Shown piece after piece: positions 1 through 7,417 of a stretch of DNA of 30,708 nt. The DNA lies in the NCBI GenBank assembly GCA_910577675.1, contig CAJTOR010000045.1:1-30708 (forward strand), given 5' to 3'. Position numbers and translations under genes: made by a program. The DNA comes from an uncultured Lachnospiraceae bacterium (lineage in GTDB: Bacteria > Bacillota > Clostridia > Lachnospirales > Lachnospiraceae). Under the pieces are notes generated by a model. It did not search any database, was not told the DNA's origin, and saw only the letters and a program-made list of their open reading frames with translations. How positions within the stretch are numbered: the first letter of the stretch is position 1; each line of letters begins with the position of its first letter.

Positions 1-87
1 GAAGTATGCGTACAAAAATGAAATTTATTAGCAAGGTGACTGTTGCCCATTTTGTCACATATTTTATATGCGGTGTGCTATTTTCAA

Positions 88-131
88 AATTGTTTAACAA
101 TTAATTTAAATAGGAATGACTTCTTTATAAT
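88..131 (+). promoter_or_regulatory. Probable promoter with operator-like dyad
   Basis: A consensus -10 box TATAAT lies at 126-131; the -35 region is weak (TTAATT at 101-106 with 19 bp spacing is the best I see). A 15-bp dyad, AATTGTT-T-AACAATT, at 88-102 sits over or just before the -35 region and could be an operator. Transcription from here would give a leader of roughly 90 nt before the gene at 231, containing a near-perfect hairpin at 162-185 (9-nt arms with one mismatch) and a smaller one at 189-200. Confidence 0.5.
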
Positions 132-230
132 AAGGAAAGACCTTCTGTAGAATAAGGATGGAACCATGATTCTGTGATTATGGTTACAAAGCATGTGCTT
201 ATGTAATCAAAAATAAGGAGGGGTTTTATT

Positions 231-863
231 ATGAAAAGGAAATTGATGTCTGTTGTTATGATGCTGCTTTTGCTGGTTGCACTCGTTGCCCCGGGGAAGG
301 TTTCCGCCGCTTCGAAACCAAAGCTTAGCAAGGCGAAGGCGATGATGGAAGTGGACAGTAAACTGACGCTGAAACTTGGTGATATTGCCGCGACCGATGT
401 GAAATGGAGCAGCAGTGACAGGAAGGTGGCGATTGTTTCCTCAAAGGGTGTTATCACGGCAAAAGCTGAGGGCACTGCAACCATCAAGGCAAAGTATAAC
501 AGCAAAACATATAGTTGCAAAGTTACGGTCGTGGACAGCAACAAAAAGGAAAATAAGATTGAAACCTATTTAAAAGATACTTTTGGTACTGCCAAGTATA
601 AGGAGGAGGAAGATGGTGTAATAACCGAGATTTATGCAAAAGATAAGTCCGTTATTGTTGCCATTACTACCAGCATATATGCAGAGATGGGACTGTCAGA
701 AGAAGAGATCGAAGTGGCGGCGGAAAACTCGTTTGAAATTTTGAAAGAAACCATGGAAGAGATTCTAAAGGGTGCCCAGAAAGATGCATACAAAGATGCA
801 AAAGTAGTTTTCAGGATTTACGATATTGACAAGAATCTGTTGTATGAGCGGGTGCTGGAATAG
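231..863 (+). CDS. Secreted protein with one Ig-like BIG2 domain
   Basis: The 210-aa product starts with a signal peptide: basic MKRK, a hydrophobic stretch to about residue 24, and a probable cleavage site after VSA. Residues about 28-105 form a BIG2 bacterial Ig-like domain with the typical WSSSD and GVITAKAEGTATIKAK strands. The remaining 105 residues are acidic and lysine-rich, predicted alpha/beta, and I do not recognise them. There is no LPXTG, SLH or lipobox signal, so the protein is probably released or non-covalently wall-bound. The start has a strong AAGGAGGGG ribosome binding site 8-9 nt upstream. It is followed 18 nt later by the next gene, so the two are probably co-transcribed. 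BIG2 domains usually serve in adhesion or as spacers; nothing here shows a ligand. Confidence 0.85.
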   Translation: MKRKLMSVVMMLLLLVALVAPGKVSAASKPKLSKAKAMMEVDSKLTLKLGDIAATDVKWSSSDRKVAIVSSKGVITAKAEGTATIKAKYNSKTYSCKVTVVDSNKKENKIETYLKDTFGTAKYKEEEDGVITEIYAKDKSVIVAITTSIYAEMGLSEEEIEVAAENSFEILKETMEEILKGAQKDAYKDAKVVFRIYDIDKNLLYERVLE

Positions 864-881
864 AAAAGGAAAAGGTGAATA

Positions 882-1448
882 ATGTTATATCATGTTTCGA
901 GGCAGAGCGGGCTGAAAATCCTGAAACCCGCAGTATCCACGCACAAAAAACCATATGTCTACGCGATACAAAACATGGTTACAGGTTTGTTGTTTGGCGT
1001 AAAGAAGGATGATTTTGACTTTATAATATCCGGTGATGAGAAAGGATGTCCCATAGTTTACGAGTGCTATCCGGATGCATTTGTGCTCGCGTACAAAGAT
1101 AAGAGCTGCTCGGTCTACGAGCTTGCAGAAGAGGGATTTATGCGGGGCATGACGGGCTGGAGTTTGGAACTTGTCTGTGAGAAAGAGGTTGTGGTGCAGA
1201 ACGAGATTGTAGTTCCAGACCTTTATGGGAGGCTGCTTAAAGAAGAAGAGCATGGGAATATAGTAATTCATCGGTATGTGCAGGATATGGAATACAAAGC
1301 AAGGATAGCAAGGCATATCACGGATCGTTTGCTTCGTTTTGATATTGATCTTTCACATTGTATGGAGCAGGATACAAGGTTTAGGGACTATTATGGAGAA
1401 TTAGTCAAAGCCCTGGGCTCTGTGACGGACGGGCATTTATTATTATAA
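882..1448 (+). CDS. Unrecognised 188-aa protein, possibly ADP-ribosyltransferase-like fold
   Basis: This is a cytoplasmic-looking protein with no signal peptide and no membrane segment. I cannot assign it to a family with confidence. The N-terminus (YHVSRQSGLKILKP, then a His, then PYVYAIQN) resembles the YH-S ... VYA pattern at the start of some small ADP-ribosyltransferase-fold families, but I cannot place a full catalytic triad, so this is a weak inference. The C-terminal third is predicted helical and rich in charged residues, including an RHITDRLLRFDIDL segment. The start has an AAAAGG-type ribosome binding site. It lies 18 nt after the BIG2 gene and just before a terminator, so it is probably the second and last gene of that operon. 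Confidence 0.7.
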   Translation: MLYHVSRQSGLKILKPAVSTHKKPYVYAIQNMVTGLLFGVKKDDFDFIISGDEKGCPIVYECYPDAFVLAYKDKSCSVYELAEEGFMRGMTGWSLELVCEKEVVVQNEIVVPDLYGRLLKEEEHGNIVIHRYVQDMEYKARIARHITDRLLRFDIDLSHCMEQDTRFRDYYGELVKALGSVTDGHLLL

Positions 1449-1460
1449 GAGGTTGTAAGG

Positions 1461-1491
1461 AAGGCGGCATTTTATAAAATGCCGCCTTTTT
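1461..1491 (+). terminator. Rho-independent terminator of the first operon
   Basis: A perfect 14+14 nt palindrome (1461-1488, core AAGGCGGCATTTTA and its complement) merges into a T run to 1491. It ends 12 nt after the stop codon of the 188-aa gene. Confidence 0.9.
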
Positions 1492-1518
1492 GTGCGTTAG
1501 AATATGCTTTTCAATTTT

Positions 1519-1548
1519 ACAGTTCGTGCACACCAGAAAACAATTCGT
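1519..1548 (+). promoter_or_regulatory. LytTR-type direct repeat (response-regulator site)
   Basis: ACAGTTCGT at 1519-1527 and ACAATTCGT at 1540-1548 are separated by exactly 12 bp. The published LytTR-domain site is two direct 9-bp repeats of the form [TA][AC][CA]GTTN[AG][TG] spaced 12-13 bp. The first copy fits every position and the second differs at one (A for G). The identity extends past the core (TTCGTGCACA is shared). The repeat ends 8 bp before the expected -35 position of the promoter at 1557-1585, the usual place for AgrA/VirR/ComE-type activators. No LytTR regulator gene is in the window. Confidence 0.6.
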
Positions 1549-1556
1549 GCACAAAC

Positions 1557-1585
1557 ATTATTTTTTTTGAAAGGCATGGTATAAT
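1557..1585 (+). promoter_or_regulatory. Probable promoter of the ABC exporter operon
   Basis: A perfect -10 TATAAT at 1580-1585 stands 17 bp after a poor -35 (ATTATT, 1557-1562). A poor -35 directly downstream of a direct-repeat activator site fits activator-dependent transcription. The -10 box is also part of a 9-bp inverted repeat (1577-1585 with 1596-1604), which could be an operator. Initiation near 1592 would give a leader of about 150 nt. Confidence 0.5.
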
Positions 1586-1717
1586 GTCGTCAGATATTAT
1601 ACCAGCGCTGATTTGCCGTCCGACTAAAGGGAGGACAATTACCAAGGCAAATCATGCGCATCCCCCGTAGGGAAAGCGCATAAATGCGCTTAGCATGTCC
1701 GGAGGACATGGTATAAT
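1575..1717 (+). repeat. Hairpin-rich leader bounded by an 11-bp direct repeat
   Basis: CATGGTATAAT occurs at 1575-1585 and again at 1707-1717. The 121 bp between them is densely self-complementary. TGATTTGCC (1609-1617) pairs with GGCAAATCA (1646-1654) and encloses GTCC/GGAC. AAGCGCAT-AA-ATGCGCTT spans 1674-1691. CATGTCC-GGA-GGACATG spans 1694-1710. The segment is either a structured 5' leader or a small inserted element flanked by a target duplication that copied a -10 box. No riboswitch class was recognised. Confidence 0.5.
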
Positions 1718-1742
1718 AACCACACAAGAAAGGGAGGGTTAT

Positions 1743-3668
1743 ATGGGAAAACCAGATAAAAAGAAAAAAGAAAAAACAAAAAAGGAGGGATGCAGGGGGA
1801 GAGGTAAAAGCACAGAGAAAAGAAATGTCCCATACACTTCCATATTCAGTAATATCCTATGGAGTATCCGGAAACAATTAGAATATTCGCCGTCCGTGTT
1901 CTACATGCAGATGTTGCGCGTACCGCTTAACGTCGGGCTGGCATGGTCGGGGATTTACCTGCCTTTCTTGGTTGTCGCGGAGGTGACGGGGAATCGGGGA
2001 TTTTCCCATTCATTGGTGTATATTGGTGGACTGCTGCTTGCAATATTGTGCGCAACCATCCTGAAAAGTATATTTGACCGCCTGATGGATGCAAAAGAAA
2101 CGCTGCACCGCTGCCATATTTCCTATGAGCTAAATAAGAAGTCAATGGGGTGTTTTTATCAGATTTATGAAAAGAAGGAGATGCTTGATCTTGGGGAAAG
2201 AGCCAGACAGGCAACCGAAATGTGGGACGGGGTCCAACCCACAAAGGATATGACAAGACACGCGTGGGATTTTGTCGAGAGTGTACTCTGTTATGTGTTG
2301 TTCGGCACCGTTATCTCATTTGTCAGTCCATGGCTGCTTTTACTTTTAACCCTTGCCCCGGCAGTAAACTGGTTTTGTGTGAAATTATACCAGAAATGGG
2401 AGTATAAAAACAGGTCAAACTGGATGGAAATTGACAGGAAGTTAGATTATATACAGTGGAAGACAGCCGATTTTGCCGTGGCGAAAGATATCAGGATATA
2501 TGGTATGGCAACCTGGATGGAACAGATGTACCGGATGCTTTCCAAAGAGTACATGGCATGGGATAAAAAAAGGATAATAAGGGAATACCTCTCACACTTA
2601 GCGGACCTTATCGTAATCCTTTTAAGGGACGGTGCAGCATATGTTATCTTGGTTTTAATGACATGGGAAGGTAAAATCACAGTTGACCAGTTTGTCCTTT
2701 ATTTTGCCGCCATATCCTCATTTGCCACATGGATTGGGAACATATTAAATAAGTGGAACCAGATGCGCCACACAAGCCTGCGCCTCTGTGATTTGCGGGA
2801 ATACCTCGAATATCCGGACAGGGATGGCAAGAGAAGGATAAACCCGGATGATTACAAGGAAAATGCACCGGAAATCAGATTTGACCATGTATGTTTTCGA
2901 TATGACGGGGAGGAGAGGGATACCCTGCACGATATCTGTATAACAATAAAAAAAGGAGAAAAAATAGCCCTTGTGGGACTGAACGGGGCGGGAAAAACCA
3001 CGCTTGTCAAGCTTTTATGTGGTTTGTACCAGCCGACAAAAGGGGAAATCTATATGGATGGCGTGCCGGTAAGCCAAATCTGCAAAGAAGATTACTATAA
3101 ATTGATTGCCCCAGTGTTCCAGCAAGTGAAAGCCGCGTTTTTTTCACTCGCGGAAACTGTTTCATGCCGGGGGGAGGAGCAGACCGATTTTGCGCGCGCA
3201 GAGGAGTGTATCAGACAGGCGGGGCTTTCAAAAAAATTATCTTCCCTACCAAAAGGAATCCACACAAAATTTGACAAACAGGTGAATCAGGACGGGACGG
3301 AACTTTCCGGGGGTGAACTGCAAAAGCTTATGCTTGCCAGGGCATTGTACAAGGATGCCCCGGTTCTGGTGCTTGATGAACCGACCGCCGCACTCGACCC
3401 AATTGCGGAAAGTGAAATCTATAAGAATTACAAAGATATGACAGAAGGCAAAAGCGCCCTGTTTATTTCGCATAGGCTGGCATCCACCCGTTTCTGCGAC
3501 CGGATTTTATATCTGAAGGATGGGCAAATCTATGAGGAGGGCACGCACGATTCACTGATTTTGGCAGGCGGGGAGTATGCAGAACTTTATAAACTGCAAA
3601 GCTGCTGGTATCAGGCAGGAGAAAAAGAAGAAACAGCTTTTGCCCCGACAGAATTGGAGGAAGTATGA
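1743..3668 (+). CDS. ABC exporter half-transporter A1 (permease-ATPase)
   Basis: This 641-aa type IV exporter subunit would pair with the next gene product and use ATP to export an unknown substrate. A basic Lys/Arg-rich tail (residues 1-35) precedes a transmembrane domain (about 45-345) and a C-terminal ATPase domain. Walker A GLNGAGKTT is at 412-420, Q-loop VFQQ follows, signature LSGGE is at 521-525, Walker B with catalytic Glu at 545-546, then ALDP and ISHR (H-loop). No ATPase motif is degenerate. I chose ATG 1743 over the in-frame ATG at 1695 because AAAGGGAGGG lies just upstream of 1743, while 1695 has no ribosome binding site and falls within a hairpin. It overlaps the next gene by 4 nt (ATGA). 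It is clearly paralogous to the third gene (5544-7415). Confidence 0.93.
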   Translation: MGKPDKKKKEKTKKEGCRGRGKSTEKRNVPYTSIFSNILWSIRKQLEYSPSVFYMQMLRVPLNVGLAWSGIYLPFLVVAEVTGNRGFSHSLVYIGGLLLAILCATILKSIFDRLMDAKETLHRCHISYELNKKSMGCFYQIYEKKEMLDLGERARQATEMWDGVQPTKDMTRHAWDFVESVLCYVLFGTVISFVSPWLLLLLTLAPAVNWFCVKLYQKWEYKNRSNWMEIDRKLDYIQWKTADFAVAKDIRIYGMATWMEQMYRMLSKEYMAWDKKRIIREYLSHLADLIVILLRDGAAYVILVLMTWEGKITVDQFVLYFAAISSFATWIGNILNKWNQMRHTSLRLCDLREYLEYPDRDGKRRINPDDYKENAPEIRFDHVCFRYDGEERDTLHDICITIKKGEKIALVGLNGAGKTTLVKLLCGLYQPTKGEIYMDGVPVSQICKEDYYKLIAPVFQQVKAAFFSLAETVSCRGEEQTDFARAEECIRQAGLSKKLSSLPKGIHTKFDKQVNQDGTELSGGELQKLMLARALYKDAPVLVLDEPTAALDPIAESEIYKNYKDMTEGKSALFISHRLASTRFCDRILYLKDGQIYEEGTHDSLILAGGEYAELYKLQSCWYQAGEKEETAFAPTELEEV

Positions 3669-5524
3669 AAAAGGAAGAAAAGATGAAGTGGGGCGAACAT
3701 TCCGCTATCTTTCGGCGGGCGGTAAAAATGCTTTTTCGTCTGGATCGGGCTTTCGCCCTGTGTACTATTTTTAATGCGTTTTTTGGCTCTGTAATACAGT
3801 ATGTCCCAATTTATTTCTCCGCAAAACTGATCGATGCAATCTGGACGGGGGCAGCGAAAAGAGAAATATTCTTTTATATAGCGCTTACGGTTGGCTTGAC
3901 TTTTCTGCTTAATCTTTTGCTTACCCTGTGCAGGGTAGTGGAAAATATCAAGATTGCCAACCTGTATCGGGAGAGTGAGTGGATGTATTCTAAGAAAGAG
4001 ATGGAGATGGAATATTCCTGCATTGAGCGCCGTGAAATTGTCCTGCTGCTTGAGAGAAGCAGGATGGAAAGCCAGACAGGTTACAACCTTTATTATTTGT
4101 ACACCAGTGTGAGAATGTTGGTGCAGTATATAACAGTTATTGCTGCCTCCATTTCTCTGACCGCTTCTTTTTTTGGAGTAAAAGCCGTGCCGGGCAGTAT
4201 GAAACTTGCCCTGGTTGCGGGGCTGTTAGCCACTGTGCTCTATGGGATTTACTCCACTGCAAAGGAGGAGGCAATCAACCAGGAATTTTGGAAGCAGTGT
4301 GTAAATTTAAATATTCTTGCGGAAAAATATGGAATTTGTATCAGTGATTACAGTATGGGAATGGATATCCGGCTCTATGGTATGGATGAGAAAATAGCGG
4401 GGGAGAGTTTAAAGACCGATATGGAGTTTTATGGGGACTATATAAAGAAAGACAGGAAACGCCTGTTTTTATCCATTCCATCGGTGGTGCTTAGCCACCT
4501 GTTGCGGTTCGGAGTCTATATGATACTTATTATGGCAGTTATGAAAGGGACAGTATCCGTTGGTTCCATTGCAAAATATGTTGCCTGTATTATGCTTTTA
4601 CTTGATGCGGTTTCCGGGCTGGTGAGTACGTTCCAGAGAGTATTTGCAAATAATTACTATCTGAAACGTTTCTTCTCATACTTTGATATTAAAAACAGTA
4701 TGTATCAGGGATCGCTCACAGTGGAAAAACGTCTGGACAACGAGTACTATGTGGAATTTAAGGATGTTTCCTTCCGTTATCCGGACACGCAGGAATATGC
4801 GCTTAACCATGTCAATGTAAAATTTAAAGTGGGGGAAAAACTTGCCGTGGTCGGAATGAACGGGAGCGGCAAGACAACTTTTATAAAATTGCTCTGCCGT
4901 CTGTACGACCCGACAGAAGGGGAGATTCTTTTAAATGGGGTGGATATAAGGAAATATGATTATGATGAGTACATGTCCATATTTTCCGTTGTATTCCAGG
5001 ATTTTACTCTTTTTTCCTTCACAGTAGGACAGAATGTAGCTGCGGCAAAAGAGTATGACAGGGAGCGCGCCAGGAAAGTTTTGGAGCGGGCAGGATTTGG
5101 GGAGAGGCTTGCCACAATGTCGGCCGGGACGGACACCTACCTGTATAAAGACTATTCGGAGCAGGGAGTGGAGATTTCCGGCGGGGAAGCACAGAAAATT
5201 GCGCTTGCGAGGGCGCTATATAAAGATGCACCGTTCATTGTGCTCGATGAGCCGACCGCGGCGCTTGACCCGGTATCGGAGTATGAGGTGTACAGCAAAT
5301 TCAACGAACTTTCCGGGGAGCGGACGGCAATCTATATCAGCCATCGGCTTGCCTCATGCCGTTTCTGTGACAATATTGTAGTATTTGATGCGGGCAGGAT
5401 TGTTCAATATGGCACCCATAAAGCTCTGCTTGAGGAGGAAGGCGGAAAATACCATGAATTGTGGAATGCGCAGGCACAGTATTATGTTAGCGGGAAAGAA
5501 GAGAGGGCGCAATCCGCGCAGTGA
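3665..5524 (+). CDS. ABC exporter half-transporter B1 (permease-ATPase)
   Basis: This 619-aa partner of the preceding subunit is translationally coupled through a 4-nt overlap, with its own GGAGGAAGT ribosome binding site. The membrane domain covers about residues 15-330. In the ATPase domain Walker A GMNGSGKTT is at 397-405, the Q-loop is VFQDF, the signature ISGGE is at 504-508, the catalytic Glu of Walker B is at 529, and ALDP and ISHR follow. The signature starts with Ile rather than Leu, as in its paralogue at 7418, while the A-type subunits have Leu. That split supports an A/B heterodimer. Both composite ATP sites appear intact, unlike many heterodimeric exporters with one degenerate site. 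Substrate is not visible; families of this kind export peptides, lipids or drugs. Confidence 0.93.
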   Translation: MKKEEKMKWGEHSAIFRRAVKMLFRLDRAFALCTIFNAFFGSVIQYVPIYFSAKLIDAIWTGAAKREIFFYIALTVGLTFLLNLLLTLCRVVENIKIANLYRESEWMYSKKEMEMEYSCIERREIVLLLERSRMESQTGYNLYYLYTSVRMLVQYITVIAASISLTASFFGVKAVPGSMKLALVAGLLATVLYGIYSTAKEEAINQEFWKQCVNLNILAEKYGICISDYSMGMDIRLYGMDEKIAGESLKTDMEFYGDYIKKDRKRLFLSIPSVVLSHLLRFGVYMILIMAVMKGTVSVGSIAKYVACIMLLLDAVSGLVSTFQRVFANNYYLKRFFSYFDIKNSMYQGSLTVEKRLDNEYYVEFKDVSFRYPDTQEYALNHVNVKFKVGEKLAVVGMNGSGKTTFIKLLCRLYDPTEGEILLNGVDIRKYDYDEYMSIFSVVFQDFTLFSFTVGQNVAAAKEYDRERARKVLERAGFGERLATMSAGTDTYLYKDYSEQGVEISGGEAQKIALARALYKDAPFIVLDEPTAALDPVSEYEVYSKFNELSGERTAIYISHRLASCRFCDNIVVFDAGRIVQYGTHKALLEEEGGKYHELWNAQAQYYVSGKEERAQSAQ

Positions 5525-5543
5525 TATTTAGAAAGAAGGTACA

Positions 5544-7415
5544 ATGATGGGAAAAGAGAAGAAAAAGCCCTACACTACAACCTGGAATAATATTTGCTGG
5601 AGTATAAGGGGGCAGCTAAAATATTCCAGGGTGGCGCTGTTTATGCAAATCTTATTTATCCCGCTAAATGTCGGGCTGGCGTGGACTGGCATTTACCTGC
5701 CATCCCTTGTAGTCGCGGAGGTGACTGGGGGTGCGGGATTTTCACACGCGGCATACACAGTCGGCATTTGGATGTTTGCCATCCTGTGTGCAACTCTTAT
5801 ATGGAATGTACTGGATTATTATGTACATACCTTAGACCAGATTTATACGTGCAAAGTCAGGGATATGCTATATGAAAAGGCGATGGGGCTTTTTTATCAG
5901 TGCTACGAGAAAAAGAAAATGGGGGATCTGTTCTGGCGGGCAGAGAGAACTACCCTGAGGTGGAACGGTGAGGAACCGGTTGCGGATATGACCTGGCATG
6001 TAAGAAAGTTTTTAGAGAGTGTAATCTGCTATGCACTTTTTGGTACTGTTGTATCCTTTGTCAGCCCGTGGATACTGCTATTATTAACCCTTGCCCCAGC
6101 GGTCAACTGGTTCTGTGTGCGGGCATACCAGAAATGGGAATATGCAAACAGGGGAAAATGGGGGGAACTTGACCGGAAACTCTATTATGTGCAGAGGAAA
6201 ACAGAGGAATTTACTTCTGCAAAGGATATCCGGGTTTATGGTATGGCAGGCTGGATGCGGCAGATGTATAAACTGCTGTGTGAGGAGCATTCTGTCTGGG
6301 ATAAAAAAAGGCTCTGGAAAAGCTATTTCTCACGGATTGCAGATCTTTTTGTAATCCTTTTAAGGGACGGTGCGGCGTATGCACTTCTGATTTCGATGGT
6401 GCGTAAAGGCGAGATTTCTGCGGAGCAGTTTGTACTTTATTTTGCCGCGATCTCCTCGTTTGCCACCTGGATTGGGAATATCCTTGACGGTTGGAATAAG
6501 ATGAGGGGAACAAGCCTTCTGCTGTGTGACCTGCGGGAATATCTTGAATATCCGGATCCGGAGGGGGCAGGCAGCATGGACGGGGCAGGTAAGTTTACAC
6601 CTTTTGATTTAAAGGGGCGTGCGCCGGACATTATCTTTGACCATGTAAGTTTTCGCTATGAAGGTGCCAAAAATGACGTGCTGCATGATATATGCCTGAC
6701 ACTGCATAGCGGGGAGAAGCTGGCGATAGTAGGAGTAAACGGCGCGGGGAAAAGCACGTTAGTAAAACTTTTGTGCGGGCTGTATGAGCCAACCGACGGA
6801 AAGATCCGTATTGTGTATGCGGATGGCGGGGATAATCGAAAAACCATATCTGTCTGCCATATTCCGCGAAGGGAATACTATAAACTCTTTTCGGTTGTTT
6901 TCCAAAAGGTGAACCAGATGTTTTTCTCCATAGCGGAAACGGTTTCCGGCTGTGGGGAAGACGAATGCGATATTATGCGCGCAAAAGAATGCATTAAGCG
7001 GGCGGGTCTTTCACAAAAACTTGACTTGCTGCCGGATGGAATCCACACAAAACTTGACAAACAGGTAAATGAAGGGGGGATTGAGCTTTCCGGCGGCGAG
7101 ATGCAAAAATTAATGCTTGCGAGGGCGCTCTATAAAGATGCCCCGGTATTGATCCTTGATGAGCCGACGGCGGCACTCGACCCTATTGCGGAGAGCAGAA
7201 TCTATGAAGAATACCAGAATATGACAAGGGGAAAAAGTTCCCTGTTTATTTCCCACCGGCTGGCATCCACCCGTTTCTGCGACCGGATACTGTATATGGA
7301 AGGCGGGAAGATTATGGAGGAAGGTACCCATGATTCACTTCTGGCAGCGGGGGGAGAATATGCAAAACTCTACGAAATTCAAAGTTGCTGGTATCAGGAG
7401 AAAGGGGAGGAATAA
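5544..7415 (+). CDS. ABC exporter half-transporter A2 (permease-ATPase)
   Basis: This 623-aa protein is a paralogue of the first exporter gene: shared stretches such as PLNVGLAW-GIYLP, LLLLTLAPAVNWFCV and YFAAISSFATWIGNIL align along the whole membrane domain. It lacks the long basic tail of A1. Walker A GVNGAGKST is at 397-405, signature LSGGE at 515-519, Walker B Asp at 539 followed by Glu, then ALDP and ISHR. Between Walker A and the Q-loop (VFQKV) it carries about ten extra residues compared with A1, around IVYADGGDNRKT. The ribosome binding site GAAGG lies 4 nt before ATG 5544 and 7 nt before ATG 5547, so either may be used. It is 19 nt after B1, so the four genes form one operon. Confidence 0.92.
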   Translation: MMGKEKKKPYTTTWNNICWSIRGQLKYSRVALFMQILFIPLNVGLAWTGIYLPSLVVAEVTGGAGFSHAAYTVGIWMFAILCATLIWNVLDYYVHTLDQIYTCKVRDMLYEKAMGLFYQCYEKKKMGDLFWRAERTTLRWNGEEPVADMTWHVRKFLESVICYALFGTVVSFVSPWILLLLTLAPAVNWFCVRAYQKWEYANRGKWGELDRKLYYVQRKTEEFTSAKDIRVYGMAGWMRQMYKLLCEEHSVWDKKRLWKSYFSRIADLFVILLRDGAAYALLISMVRKGEISAEQFVLYFAAISSFATWIGNILDGWNKMRGTSLLLCDLREYLEYPDPEGAGSMDGAGKFTPFDLKGRAPDIIFDHVSFRYEGAKNDVLHDICLTLHSGEKLAIVGVNGAGKSTLVKLLCGLYEPTDGKIRIVYADGGDNRKTISVCHIPRREYYKLFSVVFQKVNQMFFSIAETVSGCGEDECDIMRAKECIKRAGLSQKLDLLPDGIHTKLDKQVNEGGIELSGGEMQKLMLARALYKDAPVLILDEPTAALDPIAESRIYEEYQNMTRGKSSLFISHRLASTRFCDRILYMEGGKIMEEGTHDSLLAAGGEYAKLYEIQSCWYQEKGEE

Positions 7416-7417
7416 AG

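Noticed and set aside
1479..1670. 63-codon frame after the first terminator
   Set aside because: It begins inside the terminator stem, runs through the LytTR-like repeats and promoter, and has no ribosome binding site or recognisable sequence.
1653..1719. Short peptide-coding frames (9-10 codons) in the exporter leader
   Set aside because: MRIPRRESA and MRLACPEDMV frames exist but lack convincing ribosome binding sites and fall in hairpins; too short to support as peptides.
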